Assembly: GCF_035599575.1 (NCBI RefSeq)
Contig: NZ_CP141179.1
Coordinates: 2,294,001 to 2,358,000, forward strand
Length of the DNA: 64,000 bases
From: Roseovarius sp. Pro17
Lineage (GTDB): Bacteria; Pseudomonadota; Alphaproteobacteria; Rhodobacterales; Rhodobacteraceae
Direction: 5' to 3'
Position numbers and translations under genes: made by a program. The notes beneath the pieces were generated by a model. It was not told the origin of the DNA. It saw only the letters and a program-made list of their open reading frames with translations, and searched no databases. Positions within the stretch are counted from its first letter, which is position 1. Every line of letters starts with the position of its first letter. Positions 8,872 to 16,685 of the stretch are shown here, one piece after another.

Positions 8872-9393
8872 TCATTCGGCGCCCATCGCGGCGATCAGCA
8901 AACCCGCATCCACATCCATCAGCGCCAATATACGCCGATCGCGCCCCACCAGAAGCACCGCGCGCGGGTCGACCAGCGCCGCAGCAAAGGCGCCCTCAAC
9001 CTGAACATCCATGCAATCGCGCCCCTCCAGCCCGGCCATGCGCATCGCCATACCAGCACTGCGATCCGCCTCCATGAGCGCCAGTATGGCGGCATCGGGG
9101 CTGAGGCGCGTGTCGTCAATCGCCACTTCGCCCTGACCGCGCAGGATCATCGCCGCCTCACGTGCGCTGGTCGCAACGCGCATCCTGGACGCGATCCGGG
9201 CATCCCGCAGGGCAAACAGTCCCGCCGCGCAGCCGCGCTTGTTCGCAAAGGTCAGAGTATCGCCCAGTGGCACCCACTCGGCCAACGCTGCGCGCATGTC
9301 AGCCTCACTCGCGCGTTTGCACCCCGCCAGCAAAACCAGCATGGCGCAGGACAGTGCGGCAAGGCGCAGGCGGGCGGGTGCTGAGGGGCGCAT
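8872..9393 (-). CDS. Predicted lipoprotein between pccA and the mutase gene
   Basis: 173 residues with an N-terminal hydrophobic segment and lipobox VLLAGC (Cys25), predicting an acylated envelope protein. The remainder is Ala-rich with two further Cys (RGCAAGLF and RDCMDV) that might form a disulfide. No family is recognised. It starts 6 bp after the pccA stop, so it is almost certainly in the same operon. It has no visible enzymatic motif, and its place in a cytoplasmic acyl-CoA pathway operon is unexplained. Confidence 0.75.
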   Translation of the reverse strand: MRPSAPARLRLAALSCAMLVLLAGCKRASEADMRAALAEWVPLGDTLTFANKRGCAAGLFALRDARIASRMRVATSAREAAMILRGQGEVAIDDTRLSPDAAILALMEADRSAGMAMRMAGLEGRDCMDVQVEGAFAAALVDPRAVLLVGRDRRILALMDVDAGLLIAAMGAE

Positions 9394-9399
9394 GGCGGA

Positions 9400-11400
9400 T
9401 CAATCAAACTCCATGATGATCTCATCCACAGCCAGACTATCGCCCGGCCCTGCATTGACCACGCTGACGATCCCTTGCCGCTCGGCGCGCAGGATATTCT
9501 CCATCTTCATCGCCTCAATGGTGCAAAGGGCCTGCCCCTCCTGCACCTCGTTGCCGACCTCGACGTTCATTTTGACCACGAGGCCCGGCATCGGGCACAG
9601 CAGCATTTTCGACGTATCCGGTGGCTGTTTCTCGGGCATCCGGGCCGCCAGTTCGGCCTGACGGGGCGTGCGCACATGCACCTTGAGGTCCGCACCCCGG
9701 CAGCGGATGCGAAAACCACCCGAAATCTTGCCGATCTTCAGTACCAAGGGCACACCGTCCACGTCGAGCCGCGCCAGATGATCGCCCGGTGTCCAGTCGC
9801 TAACGACCTCGACCTCGCCGCCATCTGCAAACGTCACTGTCGCAGCCCCGCGGCGCGCGGTGATGCGCACATCATGGCTTTGACCCTGAAGCGCCACGTT
9901 CCAGTCGTCACCGATCTTGCGCTCGTGATTGTCCATGCGGCCTGAAATACGTGTGCGCCTGATCTCGGCCACGCGGTGCATCGCGGCGCAGGAGGCGGCA
10001 ATGCGGCGCAGGGTGGCATCGTCCAACTCGGCCCCGTCAAAACCTTCGGGATATTCCTCGGCGATGAAAGCAGTCGTGATGTCGCCTGACACAAATTTCG
10101 GATGGTCCATGACCGCGCTCAGGAATGGCAGGTTGTGCCCGATCCCCTCGACCTCGAACCCGTCGAGCGCGGCGCGCATCCCCTCAATCGCGGCCATCCG
10201 GTCCGGCCCCCATGTGCACAGCTTGGCGATCATCGGGTCGTAATACATGCTGATCTCGCCGCCCTCATAAACACCGGTATCGTTGCGCACGACAGCGCCT
10301 TCGACCTTCACCTCTTCGGGCGGGCGATAGCGGGTCAGACGCCCGATGGACGGTAGGAAATTGCGGTAGGGATCTTCGGCATAAAGGCGGCATTCCATCG
10401 CCCAGCCATTCAGTTTCACGTCCTTTTGTGCAATCTTCAGCTTTTCACCATACGCAATGCGGATCATCTGCTCGACCAGATCGACGCCGGTGATCAGCTC
10501 TGTCACCGGATGTTCGACCTGAAGACGCGTGTTCATTTCCAGAAAGTAGAAATTGCGGTCCCCATCGACGATGAATTCGACCGTGCCGGCACTGGTGTAG
10601 CCGACAGCCTGCGCCAGCGCGACGGACTGCTCGCCCATCGCCTTGCGGGTTTCCTCGTCCAGAAACGGGCTGGGCGCCTCTTCGATCACCTTCTGGTTCC
10701 GGCGCTGGATGCTGCATTCCCGCTCGCCCAGATAGATGCCGTTACCGTGGGCATCGCACAGCACCTGAATTTCGATATGTCGCGGCTGCGTCACGAATTT
10801 TTCGATAAAAATCCGATCATCGCCAAAGCTGCTGGCCGCCTCGTTTTTCGAGCTTTGAAACCCTTCGCGCGCCTCGTCGTCATTCCACGCGATCCGCATC
10901 CCCTTGCCACCGCCCCCGGCGCTGGCCTTGATCATTACCGGATAACCGACCTGGTTCGAAATCTTGACCGCATCCTCGGCATCCTCGATCAGGCCCATAT
11001 TGCCGGGTACGGTCGAAACATTTGCCTCCTGAGCGATTTTTTTGGATGTAATCTTGTCGCCCATCGCTTCGATGGCCTTTTTCGGCGGTCCGATAAAGGC
11101 GACGCCTGCAGCCTCCAACGCCTCGGCAAACTTGGCGTTTTCACTTAGAAAGCCATAGCCGGGATGCACCGCCTCGGCACCGGTCTGGCGGACGGCGTCC
11201 ATCACCTTGTCGATGACGATGTAACTCTCGTTGGCAGGCGGCGGGCCGATGCGCACGGCTTCGTCGGCCATGCGCACATGCAGAGCGTTGCGGTCGGCGT
11301 CGGAATAGATCGCAACCGTCTTGATGCCCATGGCGCGCGCGGTCTTGATAACGCGGCAGGCGATTTCGCCCCGGTTGGCGATCAGAATTTTCTTGAACAT
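9400..11400 (-). CDS. pccA: Propionyl-CoA carboxylase alpha subunit (biotin carboxylase + BCCP)
   Basis: 666 residues; carboxylates biotin at the expense of ATP so that PccB can transfer CO2 to propionyl-CoA. Residues 1-450 are a biotin carboxylase with KKILIANRGEIACRVI, the ATP-grasp glycine loop IKASAGGGGKGMR, and EMNTRLQVEHPVTE. A linker (BT-like) domain follows, then a BCCP domain with AMKM and biotinyl-Lys632. Length and layout are typical of PccA. It lies between a small lipoprotein gene (103 bp upstream) and another lipoprotein gene (6 bp downstream). It may be transcribed from the promoter at 11767-11795. Confidence 0.97.
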   Translation of the reverse strand: MFKKILIANRGEIACRVIKTARAMGIKTVAIYSDADRNALHVRMADEAVRIGPPPANESYIVIDKVMDAVRQTGAEAVHPGYGFLSENAKFAEALEAAGVAFIGPPKKAIEAMGDKITSKKIAQEANVSTVPGNMGLIEDAEDAVKISNQVGYPVMIKASAGGGGKGMRIAWNDDEAREGFQSSKNEAASSFGDDRIFIEKFVTQPRHIEIQVLCDAHGNGIYLGERECSIQRRNQKVIEEAPSPFLDEETRKAMGEQSVALAQAVGYTSAGTVEFIVDGDRNFYFLEMNTRLQVEHPVTELITGVDLVEQMIRIAYGEKLKIAQKDVKLNGWAMECRLYAEDPYRNFLPSIGRLTRYRPPEEVKVEGAVVRNDTGVYEGGEISMYYDPMIAKLCTWGPDRMAAIEGMRAALDGFEVEGIGHNLPFLSAVMDHPKFVSGDITTAFIAEEYPEGFDGAELDDATLRRIAASCAAMHRVAEIRRTRISGRMDNHERKIGDDWNVALQGQSHDVRITARRGAATVTFADGGEVEVVSDWTPGDHLARLDVDGVPLVLKIGKISGGFRIRCRGADLKVHVRTPRQAELAARMPEKQPPDTSKMLLCPMPGLVVKMNVEVGNEVQEGQALCTIEAMKMENILRAERQGIVSVVNAGPGDSLAVDEIIMEFD

Positions 11401-11503
11401 GGGCGTGTCCCCTTATGTGTGGGCCGAAAACGTAAAAGACCACCCGCGCCCGGTGGCACGGATGGTCTGACAAAGACATACGCTCGCCTCGCGGCGGCGG
11501 TTA

Positions 11504-11725
11504 TTAGTTGCAGCGATCCGGGAAGGTCTGGCAATAGGCGACGTTGCCGGCGGCACCGACTGCAGCGCCCGCCAACAGGTTGCCGCCCAGCACGGCCGAG
11601 CCGGCCACGCCCGCCCCTGCACCGATGAGGCCCTGCTTACCGATCGTGTCGCCACAGGCCGAAACGGCCAACAGGGCGACGAAGGCCAATACAGCCTTGG
11701 GTTGTGTTTTGATTGCTCCGAGCAT
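11504..11725 (-). CDS. Small glycine-zipper lipoprotein
   Basis: 73 residues. A hydrophobic signal ends in lipobox LLAVSAC (Cys24). The mature chain is a glycine-zipper-like run GLIGAGAGVAGSAVLGG followed by LLAGAAVGAAGNVAY and a short C-terminal tail with two Cys. Such proteins insert in or line the envelope. It is the first gene after a predicted terminator and sigma-70-type promoter, and it precedes pccA on the same strand. Function unknown; this arrangement recalls other roseobacter pcc clusters. Confidence 0.75.
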   Translation of the reverse strand: MLGAIKTQPKAVLAFVALLAVSACGDTIGKQGLIGAGAGVAGSAVLGGNLLAGAAVGAAGNVAYCQTFPDRCN

Positions 11726-11766
11726 GTCCTGCTGCCTCTCTTGTTAGTCGCGCGTCGCGCGCGGGT

Positions 11767-11795
11767 ATTAAAGGGTATATTCGCACCCGCGTCAA
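11767..11795 (-). promoter_or_regulatory. Predicted sigma-70-type promoter for the lipoprotein-pccA unit
   Basis: Read on the minus strand, TTGACG (11795-11790) is separated by exactly 17 bp from TTTAAT (11772-11767), 42 bp upstream of the lipoprotein ATG. It follows the terminator at 11865-11904, so it probably restarts transcription toward pccA. No TTTGCAAA box is near it, so direct ScfR control at this site is not indicated. Confidence 0.5.
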
Positions 11796-11864
11796 AGCGA
11801 TCCACACCACCGTGGCGGGTCTGCGCGAGCTCTTGCCGATTCGCATAACACGTTGGCAATGCAG

Positions 11865-11904
11865 AAAAAAGAGGCGGCGTGCACATCGCTGCGCAACGCC
11901 GCCT
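11865..11904 (-). terminator. Rho-independent terminator inside the propionyl-CoA gene cluster
   Basis: On the minus strand the stem AGGCGGCGT/ACGCCGCCT (9 bp, 15-nt loop) is followed by CTTTTTT. It lies in the 382-bp gap between the 119-residue unknown gene and the small lipoprotein gene. The rest of that gap (11796-11864 and 11905-12107) shows no gene I can support. Confidence 0.65.
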
Positions 11905-12107
11905 ATCAGGGGAAGGGTAACGGTTTGGACAAAGTGCCCCGGACCCTTGGGGAAGGCCCGCCACTACTAGCCCGACGCTGACAGCATCGACGCGGCCGGC
12001 CAAGAGGATTTGTGAGGCAATGCAATTATCGGCTGTATTCCGCGCACGGGCGCAGCCTGTGGGCAAATTTACGCCAACAGGCTGCGGGTCGCGCTGCACA
12101 GACGCGA

Positions 12108-12467
12108 TCATGCGTCCTCCTCGTCGCCGAAGGCTGCGGGAAAGGCGCGGCGCGCGGCCTCAACATCCAACACCATAAGCGCCTCGTAATCGGTGGGATC
12201 AAACGGGTCCGAAACGGTCAGCACTTCACGCCCCAGCAGCCACGAAAGCCGTCCAGCGTCCAGATTGCCCCGCTCGAATGGTTGATCACCGAAACAATCG
12301 TAAAGTGCGCGCACAAACCCCACATCAGCCCGCCGGTCGGGCGGGCGCCGGTCAGCGAACCTCTCGCGCCGGATGAGGGGCGTGGCGCCCTTGGGATTGG
12401 CGCGGCGAATGGTGAATTGAAAATCGGAACTCGGCAATCTGCCGGGGAACCCGCGATGCTTGATCAT
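12108..12467 (-). CDS. Hypothetical protein in the propionyl-CoA cluster
   Basis: 119 residues, soluble and Arg-rich at the N-terminus, with a plausible mixed alpha/beta C-terminal half (VGFVRALYDCFGDQPFER, LSWLLGREVLTVSDP, FDPTDYEALMVLDVEAAR). A GGAGGG ribosome site 7 bp before the ATG supports the start. No signal peptide or known domain is recognised. It sits in line with pccB and upstream of the internal terminator, so it is probably the last gene of the pccB transcript. Confidence 0.65.
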   Translation of the reverse strand: MIKHRGFPGRLPSSDFQFTIRRANPKGATPLIRRERFADRRPPDRRADVGFVRALYDCFGDQPFERGNLDAGRLSWLLGREVLTVSDPFDPTDYEALMVLDVEAARRAFPAAFGDEEDA

Positions 12468-12551
12468 GCCATGCCCTCCGATATGGGGCGCGGCTGCTGG
12501 GTCGAGGCAGGCCTCGCGGCCTGCCCCGGTATCACAATCCGGCGGTGCGGA

Positions 12552-12686
12552 TTAGTACTTGCCAGTCTGAACGGGCTCGACCGTAACCGGCTCGACAACC
12601 ACGTAGTCATCTTGGGGCGCCTGCTGGCAAGCCGAAACGGCAACGAGCAGACCGAGGGCCATAAGACCTTTGATAGCATTCGACAT
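12552..12686 (-). CDS. 44-residue lipoprotein
   Basis: A very short gene read directly from the sequence. It starts MSNAIKGLMALGLLVAVSAC, a signal peptide with lipobox AVSAC (Cys20), then QQAPQDDYVVVEPVTVEPVQ and a terminal TGKY before TAA. A GGAG ribosome site stands 7 bp before the ATG. The mature peptide is acidic and only about 25 residues long. It is one of three predicted lipoproteins in the propionyl-CoA cluster. No family is known to me. Confidence 0.65.
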   Translation of the reverse strand: MSNAIKGLMALGLLVAVSACQQAPQDDYVVVEPVTVEPVQTGKY

Positions 12687-12900
12687 TGAATTCTCCTGTC
12701 ACTTATTGAAAGCGGGCTCGGACTCACGCCCAGCCCCCGCCGGATCTTCGAGATATGGATTGCTTGGGTGCAATCCCGAGTGAGAATAGAGCAGTTTTTT
12801 GCAAAGTGATATGCCACTGCACGAATGCGGCGGCCCTGTGGCCTCAAAGCCTCACAAGACCGTGAAGGTGAGCATTGCCGCCCAAGATATTGTGGATGCA

Positions 12901-13278
12901 TCAAAATGCCTCCCAGATGCAGGTGTTATCGTCGACCGAAAATGCCTCAAATATTTGTTGCACTTCGGTGTTCAGCACGCCAAATTCCGACGGCCTATCG
13001 GCCAGCGACACGATCACATTCTGAGGCGTGTCGTATTGGGACGCGCCCTCCAAGACGTTGGTTTCGCAAATAAACGTCATGTCTGCGAGAAGCAGTTCCG
13101 TATCAGCGCCGCGCGGGTCGAACCCTGCTGAAACATAGCGCAAGCGCACCTCCGCCGTGCCTTGCCCGATCACCTCGTACAACTGGGCCTGCGCCCCCGA
13201 GGGCAGCTGCAAACTGTCCTGCGCCATAGCCGCCTTTGGCGCAGCCAGCATAAGGCCAGCAGCGATGCAGAAGGTCAG
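12901..13278 (-). CDS. Secreted protein, DUF6497-like, start codon uncertain
   Basis: About 125 residues if translation begins at CTG 13278, or 116 from ATG 13251. The hydrophobic run CIAAGLMLAAPKAAMAQ looks like a signal peptide, with the mature protein beginning DSLQLPSG; two Cys follow (FICET and NTCIWEAF). No ATG, GTG or TTG is in frame to supply a normal signal-peptide N-terminus. The CTG overlaps the upstream stop as CTGA, imitating the ATGA couplings elsewhere in this genome. The ATG would leave only 12 residues before cleavage. The family name is from memory of the pattern and uncertain. Confidence 0.55.
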   Translation of the reverse strand: MTFCIAAGLMLAAPKAAMAQDSLQLPSGAQAQLYEVIGQGTAEVRLRYVSAGFDPRGADTELLLADMTFICETNVLEGASQYDTPQNVIVSLADRPSEFGVLNTEVQQIFEAFSVDDNTCIWEAF

Positions 13279-13553
13279 TGTGCGCGCAACGCCTCTATAA
13301 GCTGATTTTTGCTCATGCCCGAACGCCCGTCGATGCCGATTTCCTTTGCCCGCTGGTAAAGATCGTCTTTCGTCCACTCCTCGTAAGGTGGTGCTTTGCC
13401 GCCCTTGCGAGATGGATTCATATCCGGATTCGCCTGCGCGTTGGCGATACGCGCCGCCTTCTCCTTGGACGCGCCCTGATCGCGCAGCGCCCTGTAAGTG
13501 TCCGCGTCCTTGATGCTGAGGTTGCTTTTGCTGGTGTCGTGCGATTTGGCCAT
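13275..13553 (-). CDS. Small protein with Rho N-terminal/SAP-like C-terminal domain
   Basis: 92 residues, basic. The N-terminal half is charged (KSNLSIKDADTYRALRDQG, ASKEKAARIANAQ). The C-terminal half, WTKDDLYQRAKEIGIDGRSG then MSKNQLIEALRAH, has the helix-extended-helix pattern of the Rho_N/SAP/HeH nucleic-acid-binding fold. AGGAGG stands 8 bp before the ATG and fixes the start; the longer frame is rejected. It probably binds DNA or RNA. It lies 128 bp after pccB, whose transcript likely includes it. Confidence 0.75.
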   Translation of the reverse strand: MAKSHDTSKSNLSIKDADTYRALRDQGASKEKAARIANAQANPDMNPSRKGGKAPPYEEWTKDDLYQRAKEIGIDGRSGMSKNQLIEALRAH

Positions 13554-13681
13554 GGCATGCCTCCTTTTGGACGCAAAACGCCCCCATCCAACGGGTAGTT
13601 CCCGCATGGGCGCTGCGCCGGGTGGTAGCCAAGCTGATAGTCATGATCGCTCCTGCCCTCGAATGCACGGCCTGCGCCGCG

Positions 13682-15214
13682 TCACAGCGGGATATTGTCG
13701 TGCTTTTTCCACGGCATCTGCGCCTTTTTGCCCCTGAGGGACGCGAACGCCCGCGCGACACGCTTGCGAGTGGAATGGGGCATGATGACCTCGTCGACGA
13801 ACCCACGCTCGGCGGCCACAAAGGGGCTGGCAAAGCGATCCTCGTAATCCTTGGCATGCGCTGCCAGCTTTTCTGGGTTGTCGCGGTCGGCGCGGTGGAT
13901 GATCTCAGTCGCACCCTTGGCGCCCATCACGGCGATTTCCGACGTCGGCCATGCATAGTTAAAGTCGGCGCTCAGATGCTTGGACGCCATCACCACATAC
14001 GCGCCGCCATAGGCCTTGCGCGTGATGACCGTGACCTTTGGCACCGTCGCCTCTCCATAGGCAAAGAGCAGTTTGGCGCCATGCTTGATCACGCCGTTAT
14101 GTTCCTGAGTAACGCCGGGCAGAAAGCCGGGGACATCAACCAGCGTCAGCAAAGGAATTTCAAAGCAGTCGCAGAACCGCACGAACCGCGCAGCCTTGCG
14201 CGAGCTGTCGATATCGAGGCATCCGGCCAGCACCATCGGCTGGTTGGCGACAACACCGACGGTCTGCCCTTCGAGCCGGATGAAACCGGTGATCATATTC
14301 TTGGCAAATTGTTCCTGAATCTCGTAAAAATCGCTCTCGTCCGCGATCTTTGTGATCAATTCCTTCATGTCATAGGGCATGTTGGGATTGTCCGGCACTA
14401 GTGTATCCAGCGACGCCTCGATGCGAGCTGGCTCATCAAAAAATGGGCGCACGGGCGGCTTTTCGCGATTGCTGGACGGCAGGAAATCAACGAGGCGACG
14501 GACCTCGGCCAGCGCCTCGACGTCGTTCTCGAACGCTGCATCGGCGACGGACGACTTGCGGGTGTGCGTGCTGGCACCGCCCAGTTCCTCTGCCGTGACC
14601 TGCTCATTGGTCACGGTTTTCACCACGTCAGGGCCGGTCACGAACATGTAAGAGCTGTCTTTGACCATGAATATAAAGTCGGTCATCGCGGGGCTATAGA
14701 CAGCACCGCCCGCACAGGGGCCCATTATGACGCTGATCTGCGGCACGACGCCCGACGCAGTGATGTTGCGCTGGAACACTTCGCCATAGCCAGCGAGGCT
14801 GTCGACGCCTTCCTGAATACGCGCGCCCCCAGAGTCATTGATGCCAATTACAGGCGCACCGTTCTGCACGGCCATATCCATGATCTTGCAAATCTTCTTG
14901 GCGTGCGTTTCCGAGACCGAGCCACCAAGGACGGTAAAGTCCTGAGAGAAAACATAAACCAGCCGCCCGTTGATCGTGCCCCAGCCGGTCACCACGCCGT
15001 CACCGTAGGGCCGGTCCTGCTCCATGCCGAAATCGATGCAGCGATGAGCGACGAACATGTCGAACTCCTCAAAGCTGTCCTCGTCCAGCAACAGCTCGAC
15101 CCGCTCGCGCGCGGTCAGCTTACCCTTGGAATGCTGTGCGGCGACGCGGCGTTCGCCGCCACCCATGCGCGCCTCGGCGCGGCGGTCTTCGAGTTCCTGC
15201 AAGATATCCTTCAT
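13682..15214 (-). CDS. pccB: Propionyl-CoA carboxylase beta subunit (carboxyltransferase)
   Basis: 510 residues; transfers CO2 from carboxybiotin on PccA to propionyl-CoA, giving (S)-methylmalonyl-CoA. Landmarks are [20 protein letters not shown] at the N-terminus, [20 protein letters not shown], the acyl-CoA oxyanion segment [20 protein letters not shown], and [19 protein letters not shown] with [10 protein letters not shown] in the second crotonase-like half. Length and termini are typical. It is the first gene of the minus-strand cluster and is preceded by TTTGCAAA operators. Confidence 0.97.
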   Translation of the reverse strand: MKDILQELEDRRAEARMGGGERRVAAQHSKGKLTARERVELLLDEDSFEEFDMFVAHRCIDFGMEQDRPYGDGVVTGWGTINGRLVYVFSQDFTVLGGSVSETHAKKICKIMDMAVQNGAPVIGINDSGGARIQEGVDSLAGYGEVFQRNITASGVVPQISVIMGPCAGGAVYSPAMTDFIFMVKDSSYMFVTGPDVVKTVTNEQVTAEELGGASTHTRKSSVADAAFENDVEALAEVRRLVDFLPSSNREKPPVRPFFDEPARIEASLDTLVPDNPNMPYDMKELITKIADESDFYEIQEQFAKNMITGFIRLEGQTVGVVANQPMVLAGCLDIDSSRKAARFVRFCDCFEIPLLTLVDVPGFLPGVTQEHNGVIKHGAKLLFAYGEATVPKVTVITRKAYGGAYVVMASKHLSADFNYAWPTSEIAVMGAKGATEIIHRADRDNPEKLAAHAKDYEDRFASPFVAAERGFVDEVIMPHSTRKRVARAFASLRGKKAQMPWKKHDNIPL

Positions 15215-15243
15215 GGCGCCCTCTACGTTCCGGTTTGCCGCAG

Positions 15244-15334
15244 GCTATACCTGATGACGCGCCACGCAACAGCGTTTTTCGGCAAATTTGCAAATCAACG
15301 CATCATTGCAGCGCCCGTTTTGCAAACTTGCATA
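15244..15334 (-). promoter_or_regulatory. pccB promoter region with two TTTGCAAA (ScfR/PccR) boxes
   Basis: Perfect palindromes TTTGCAAA occur at 15287-15294 and 15319-15326, 32 bp apart, the second followed by a partial copy CTTGCATA. Downstream, toward pccB, a minus-strand -10-like TATAGC (15249-15244) has only a poor -35 (CTGTTG) 17 bp upstream, as expected of an activator-dependent promoter. PccR of Rhodobacter sphaeroides is known to act through TTTGCAAA-type repeats at its propionyl-CoA carboxylase promoter. The assignment to the ScfR gene 1.4 kb away is inference. Confidence 0.65.
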
Positions 15335-15400
15335 TCGCCCCGCACCCGCATGGGTTTTGCCCGCTGGACTTTACCGGGGCGCGGGCCTAGCCCTAGGCCC

Positions 15401-16618
15401 ATGCCAAATCAGACCCGCGCCATATTTCTCGACCGCAGCACGCCGCCGCATATCGCCACGCTCATCCTGATGGCAGGCTTGTCGGCGCTGGCGATGAACA
15501 TCTTTTTGCCGTCGCTGCCCGGCATGTCCGAATATTTCGACGCGCCTTACCGGCTGATGCAATTGTCCGTGGCGCTATATCTGGCGGTCAACGCGGTACT
15601 GCAAATCTTTATCGGCCCCATTTCGGACAAGCTGGGGCGCAGGCCCGTGATCCTTGCCGGTCTGGTGATATTTCTGCTGGCGACCATTGGTTGTGCGCTG
15701 TCGCAATCGGTCGCCGTGTTCCTATTTTTTCGCATGATGCAGGCGGCGATCGTCACCGCGATGGTCCTGAGCCGCGCGATCGTGCGCGACATGGTTCCAC
15801 AGGATCAGGCGGCCAGCATGATCGGCTATGTCACGATGGGCATGGCGGTGGTGCCGATGATTGGCCCGGTATTCGGCGGGCTGCTGGATGAAGCATTTGG
15901 CTGGCAGGCCAATTTCTGGGCGCTGCTGGTTATGGCCGGGCTGGTTTTCTACATCGCATGGGCCGATCTGGGCGAGACAGCGGGCCGCTCGGGCCTGACC
16001 TTGCGCCAGCAATTCAGCGAGTATCCGGTGCTGTTTCGCAGCCGGAGGTTCTGGGGCTATGCGATGGCGGCGGCGCTGTCGTCGGGCACGTTCTTTGCCT
16101 ATCTCGGCGGCGCGCCTTACGTGGGTGAAATCGTCTTTGGGTTGGAGCCGGCGCAGGTCGGTCTATATTTTGGCGCACCCGCACTGGGATATTTTGTGGG
16201 CAATTTCATCTCGGGACGGTTCTCGATTTCCGTGGGCGTCAACCGCATGGTATATTGGGGCGCACTTTTCACCGCCGGGGGCCTCGCGATCAATCTGGGG
16301 CTGTTTTATGTAGGGCTTGGCAGCGCCGCCAGCTTCTTTGGCCTCATGACGTTGATGGGGCTGGGCAACGGCATGACGATCCCCAACGCCACCGCAGGCG
16401 CACTGTCGGTACGCGCTGAACTGGCCGGCACGGCCAGCGGACTGACCGGCGCGCTGCAAATCGGCGGCGGTGCGGGGCTGTCTGCGCTGGCGGGCGTGTG
16501 GCTGACCGAGGAATCCGGTGCGTTCCCGCTGCTGTGGATCATGCTGATCGTGTCGCTGGGTGCGGTCCTTACAATCCTGCTGGTGATGCGGCGCGAGGCG
16601 CGATTGGCAATGGCCTAA
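15401..16618 (+). CDS. MFS transporter, Bcr/CflA drug-efflux subfamily
   Basis: 405 residues with 12 predicted membrane helices. Loop 2-3 carries the MFS signature GPISDKLGRRPVIL, and helix 4 has the FFRMMQAAI...VLSRAIVRDM pattern typical of Bcr/CflA drug:H+ antiporters. I start at ATG 15401 because the first helix (ATLILMAGLSALAMNIFLPS) then sits near the N-terminus; the much longer upstream frame overlaps pccB and is rejected. It is divergent from pccB. The substrate is unknown, and drug or metabolite export is a family-based inference. Confidence 0.88.
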   Translation: MPNQTRAIFLDRSTPPHIATLILMAGLSALAMNIFLPSLPGMSEYFDAPYRLMQLSVALYLAVNAVLQIFIGPISDKLGRRPVILAGLVIFLLATIGCALSQSVAVFLFFRMMQAAIVTAMVLSRAIVRDMVPQDQAASMIGYVTMGMAVVPMIGPVFGGLLDEAFGWQANFWALLVMAGLVFYIAWADLGETAGRSGLTLRQQFSEYPVLFRSRRFWGYAMAAALSSGTFFAYLGGAPYVGEIVFGLEPAQVGLYFGAPALGYFVGNFISGRFSISVGVNRMVYWGALFTAGGLAINLGLFYVGLGSAASFFGLMTLMGLGNGMTIPNATAGALSVRAELAGTASGLTGALQIGGGAGLSALAGVWLTEESGAFPLLWIMLIVSLGAVLTILLVMRREARLAMA

Positions 16619-16623
16619 GGCGC

Positions 16624-16674
16624 TTGCGCGCACCACTTTGCAAATCTAATCTGGCGGCTAAGCTAATCTGCAAA
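16624..16674 (+). promoter_or_regulatory. scfR promoter with overlapping TTTGCAAA-type operator
   Basis: TTGCGC (16624-16629) and TAATCT (16647-16652) are 17 bp apart. A perfect TTTGCAAA lies in the spacer at 16637-16644, and a one-mismatch copy, TCTGCAAA, lies at 16667-16674 between the expected start of transcription and the ATG. An operator in this position should repress, so autorepression of scfR is predicted. The spacing between copies is 30 bp, against 32 bp at pccB. Confidence 0.6.
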
Positions 16675-16685
16675 GCGGGGCCGCC

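Noticed and set aside
7307..8875. 522-codon minus-strand frame overlapping the sulfotransferase-like and DUF4174 genes
   Set aside because: Its translation is low-complexity Arg/Ala/Gly text typical of a shadow frame in GC-rich DNA, while two other frames give convincing proteins.
12901..13914. A single 337-codon minus-strand gene
   Set aside because: The upstream two thirds run antiparallel or out of frame over the Rho_N-like gene and the end of pccB and read as nonsense; only the last 117-125 codons resemble a real secreted protein.
14564..15400. N-terminal extension of the MFS transporter into pccB
   Set aside because: It lies antisense to pccB, contains no transporter-like sequence, and the true first helix starts just after ATG 15401.
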